Shown piece by piece: positions 61,815 to 64,000 of a DNA stretch of 64,000 bases; within the stretch, counting starts at the first letter, position 1, and the number at the start of each line of letters is the position of its first letter. Below the pieces are notes generated by a model. That model was not told the DNA's origin. It did no database searches and saw nothing but the letters and a program-made list of their open reading frames with translations. The position numbers were made by a program, and so were the translations under genes. Location of the stretch: NCBI RefSeq assembly GCF_001050345.1, contig NZ_LFMW01000012.1, forward strand, positions 186,001-250,000. The letters are read 5' to 3'. The stretch is from Pseudomonas fildesensis (lineage in GTDB: Bacteria > Pseudomonadota > Gammaproteobacteria > Pseudomonadales > Pseudomonadaceae).

Positions 61815-61983
61815 CTAATGCCGATCAGTTAAGGGTAAACACCGTAACTGTGGCGAGGGAGCTTGCTCCCGTTGGGCCGCGAAGCGGCCCCAAAGATGGG
61901 ACTGCTACGCAGTCCAGCGGGAGCAAGCTCCCTCGCCACAAGTTATTGTTCGCCCTTTCTATTTCTTAACTGATCGGCATTAG
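61815..61983. mobile_element. MITE-like element carrying a REPIN
   Basis: 19-bp perfect inverted ends, CTAATGCCGATCAGTTAAG (61815-61833) and CTTAACTGATCGGCATTAG (61965-61983), are flanked by the 9-bp direct repeat CCACAGGCC (61806-61814 and 61984-61992). Inside is a complete REPIN (61848-61942). An incomplete relative of one end is at 51319-51336. No coding capacity. Confidence 0.6.
61848..61942. repeat. REPIN inside the MITE-like element
   Basis: Arms TGTGGCGAGGGAGCTTGCTC and GGGAGCAAGCTCCCTCGCCACA with GGGCCGCGAAGCGGCCC inside; the same family as at 50890 and 59887. Confidence 0.85.
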
Positions 61984-62024
61984 CCACAGGCCCCGGAATC
62001 AGACGGCCAGTGGCAACCGCCGCG

Positions 62025-64000
62025 TTACGCAAACTGTGCTTCTATCATGCCTTCGCTGTACTGATAATCCATTCGCAGCTCAGCGCCCGCAGGAATATTT
62101 TCGGTCGCAAATACCGCCGTCAGTAGAAAACGGGTACGCGTTGTTTTTGCTGCAGGCCCCACACCCCATACCTCATCCGCGTCAACGTCGAACCCGACAC
62201 CTTCAACGTTGTAACCCCCCACGGCCTGACGCACAGGTTTGCCGTCAGCGTCGTACTCAAAGTGGGTATTGATCCTGGAGAGAATGTTGTCCCCCGAGAT
62301 TTCGATCGGCTCCACTCCCAGTTTTCCAGGGGTCGGTCTAACGCCTGCGAGCATGATGTAAGTCTGCCCTCCGGGACTGCCCACTCCAGAGGGAAGAACG
62401 GTCCCGCCGTAAACGCCGACGATTTCCCCTTGGGCGATACGCGTGTTGGCCACCACCATGGACTGCCCTATCAGCGACTTTTCCTGGGGCACCTTCATAT
62501 CCTGCGCAGTGAACACACGCCGCTGCAGTTTCTGCTCATAAAGTGCCCCCACGGCCTCAAACCCTTCAAACTGAATGTACGGCTTGATGGGCGCTGAACG
62601 GTATTGAACACCCGACTGCGCAATGACGGTTCTCTGCAGTTCTCGAATACGTATCGGTTTGCCCTGTAGATCCCTGAGCGGATACCTGCCGTTGTTAACA
62701 CGGTCATAACTGCCGGGTATATTTCTGAGGTGTATGAAATGAACTTCGCGCTTCATCGAAGCGAGTTCGTCCGCCGTGTAGGGCGCCACCGGCATGGACT
62801 CGGTGGTGTCTTCAAACACCTCCTCGGCAGCACCTGGCCTCATCCCTCCCGACAAGCCTCTGCGCGTCCAACCCCCGGCTACATCCGGTTTGGCGATGAT
62901 CCCGCTGCTGGCCAGGGCAAACGGATTATCTCGCGCCTGCACCCACAACACGTAGTGCTCGCCGTCCCCGGCATCAGGCATGCTCGCAATGAAGTACTGT
63001 TTCCCATTGAGATCGATGGCTTGCGCCTGTGAGAGCTGCAACCCAGGCGTTGCTCGTTCGCTGGCGGGCACCAGCACTTCAAGGTTTTCGCGCGGCAACA
63101 GAATCTGCGCGATTTCCTGGCGGCTCAATGCTTCGATCAATGCACTTTCCTTGATCGCCAGCTGCGCTTGCAGGTTATCGGCTTTCTCCTTATAGACCCC
63201 GTCGGACAACGTCTCGGCAACCCGCGCCGCATGCAGCGCGACCAGCTGCTGCTGATAGGGCTCGCTCTGCGCATCAAATTGCGTACGGTGCTTGTGGGTT
63301 ACATAGTCCTGCCAGAAATCCTGGGACAACAGGGCCTGAAACTCTTCGGCGGAGTTGTCCAGGGCGACGATTTTTTCGTAGGCGGTGTCCAGCATCGCCG
63401 GTGTGACCCCGCCCATGCTGGTGAACCGGACTTGCTGCGGCTGCCCCGGCAATTGCAACCGGTCCTTGAGGCCGAAGCGATACGCCAGCCGGATCTCCAC
63501 TTCTTCAGCCAGACGTGCTGTATGGGGCAACTTATCGGCTATCGAAACCGCAGGGTCATTGACGATGGCCTCGCTGCGCTGGATGTCCGTTGATGCAAAC
63601 TTGTCGACTTCGTGCAGACGGAACAAACCTTTGGACAAACTCGACAGCTGTGCACCTTGCACCTGCCCCGTGGCTTGCGCACGCGCCTTGTAGACCAGTG
63701 TCATCACTTCCATATTGCTGAACGAGAACGCCGCGCGGTCGCAGCAACCCGGCTCGCCCGCTCGGTCGAATAACGCCTTGCGGTGGTTGTCCGATTCCGC
63801 AGTGTTTTCGCTGATGCTGTCGATCACTTCCCAGACGCGACGTTGCAGGTCGGCATGGCCGGTGCCGGCCGGGTCCAGGCGATTAAGGATGTCGAAGAAC
63901 GGGCCTGCACGCTCCTCGCCACGTAATGCCTGCCACTGGGCTTCTTTGGCTGACAGTTGGCTCGCGGGCAGGTCCTGGGCCCAGCGCAGGAACGGCTGCT
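62025..64000 (-). CDS. NEL-type E3 ubiquitin ligase with C-terminal SET-like region, N-terminus outside window
   Basis: The frame is open from the right edge (reads QPFLRWAQDLPASQLSAKE..) to TAA at 62025, so 657 residues are seen and the start is missing. Part 1 (about 1-285) fits the NEL catalytic domain of IpaH/SspH effectors: RVWEVIDSISENTAESDNHR, then RAGEPGCCDRAAFSFSNMEV with the CxD-type catalytic Cys (codon 63744-63746), and late-domain FWQDYVTHKHRTQF. Part 2 (about 290-500) is a linker of unknown type with GKQYFIASMPDAGDGEHYVL. Part 3 (from about 515) resembles a SET domain: IAQGEIVGVYGG, NILSRINTHFEYD, then FATENIPAGAELRMDYQYSEG matching the GEEL..DY signature. NEL proteins usually end after NEL, so a C-terminal SET-like domain is unusual. 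Leucine-rich repeats may lie beyond the edge. Its function as an effector is inference. Confidence 0.75.
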   Translation of the reverse strand, partial: QPFLRWAQDLPASQLSAKEAQWQALRGEERAGPFFDILNRLDPAGTGHADLQRRVWEVIDSISENTAESDNHRKALFDRAGEPGCCDRAAFSFSNMEVMTLVYKARAQATGQVQGAQLSSLSKGLFRLHEVDKFASTDIQRSEAIVNDPAVSIADKLPHTARLAEEVEIRLAYRFGLKDRLQLPGQPQQVRFTSMGGVTPAMLDTAYEKIVALDNSAEEFQALLSQDFWQDYVTHKHRTQFDAQSEPYQQQLVALHAARVAETLSDGVYKEKADNLQAQLAIKESALIEALSRQEIAQILLPRENLEVLVPASERATPGLQLSQAQAIDLNGKQYFIASMPDAGDGEHYVLWVQARDNPFALASSGIIAKPDVAGGWTRRGLSGGMRPGAAEEVFEDTTESMPVAPYTADELASMKREVHFIHLRNIPGSYDRVNNGRYPLRDLQGKPIRIRELQRTVIAQSGVQYRSAPIKPYIQFEGFEAVGALYEQKLQRRVFTAQDMKVPQEKSLIGQSMVVANTRIAQGEIVGVYGGTVLPSGVGSPGGQTYIMLAGVRPTPGKLGVEPIEISGDNILSRINTHFEYDADGKPVRQAVGGYNVEGVGFDVDADEVWGVGPAAKTTRTRFLLTAVFATENIPAGAELRMDYQYSEGMIEAQFA

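Overview
The window looks like chromosome from a fluorescent pseudomonad of the P. fluorescens group. GC content is high. Several loci have the gene order I know from Pseudomonas: colR-colS beside a methyltransferase/kinase operon, xerD-dsbC-hom-thrC, fxsA next to groES-groEL, and urtABCDE followed by urease genes. REP/REPIN palindromes of the kind common in this group sit in many intergenic gaps. No rRNA, CRISPR array, prophage or intact insertion sequence was seen.

Layout. (1) 1-1.7 kb: end of a TonB-dependent heme receptor and a heme oxygenase. (2) 1.8-9 kb: DUF454 membrane protein, a chemoreceptor, a nitroreductase, and a three-gene envelope operon (di-heme DUF1111 lipoprotein, imelysin lipoprotein, DUF1513 protein) with a possible Fur site. 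(3) 9.2-17.7 kb: two tandem adaptor-RND pump pairs that are clearly duplicates; the first pump has lost its normal end and runs into the next gene. (4) 17.8-24.5 kb: the ColRS envelope-stress system, flanked by a methyltransferase/InaA-type kinase operon on one side and an LTA-synthase-like sulfatase plus a PAP2 phosphatase on the other; both flanks carry the same TTTTTCAC-type motif. (5) 24.6-29.2 kb: groEL, groES, fxsA, a HugZ-like protein and a DUF481 outer membrane protein. (6) 29.4-34.2 kb: alkyltransferase-like protein, AmpG-type permease, proS and a lipoprotein. (7) 34.4-36.1 kb: dinB with a LexA box, then two copies of initiator tRNA, each with its own promoter and terminator. (8) 36.3-42.8 kb: an MprF-type aminoacyl-phosphatidylglycerol synthase with its AcvB/VirJ hydrolase partner, recJ and yaeQ. 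(9) 42.9-46 kb: a family III CoA-transferase broken by an in-frame TGA, a solute-binding-like protein, a DUF3509 protein and a small coiled-coil membrane protein. (10) 46-50.8 kb: thrC, hom, dsbC, xerD. (11) 51.5-61.7 kb: urea uptake (urtABCDE) behind a sigma-54-type promoter, then ureD, ureA, two GNAT acetyltransferases, ureB and ureC. (12) 62-64 kb: the C-terminal part of a very large protein with a NEL-type E3 ubiquitin ligase motif followed by a region that reads like a SET methyltransferase domain.

How they work together. The urea block forms one nitrogen-scavenging unit: import, then hydrolysis to ammonia; the accessory genes ureE, ureF and ureG are not in the window. The ColRS block and the mprF-acvB pair both act on the envelope and fit resistance to metals and cationic peptides. 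Heme uptake and breakdown, the imelysin operon and the HugZ-like gene point to iron handling. The most unusual item is the NEL plus SET-like protein at the right edge, which looks like a host-directed effector. Next are the fused-end RND pump, the nonsense-broken CoA-transferase and a REPIN carried inside a 19-bp inverted-repeat element with a 9-bp target-like duplication.
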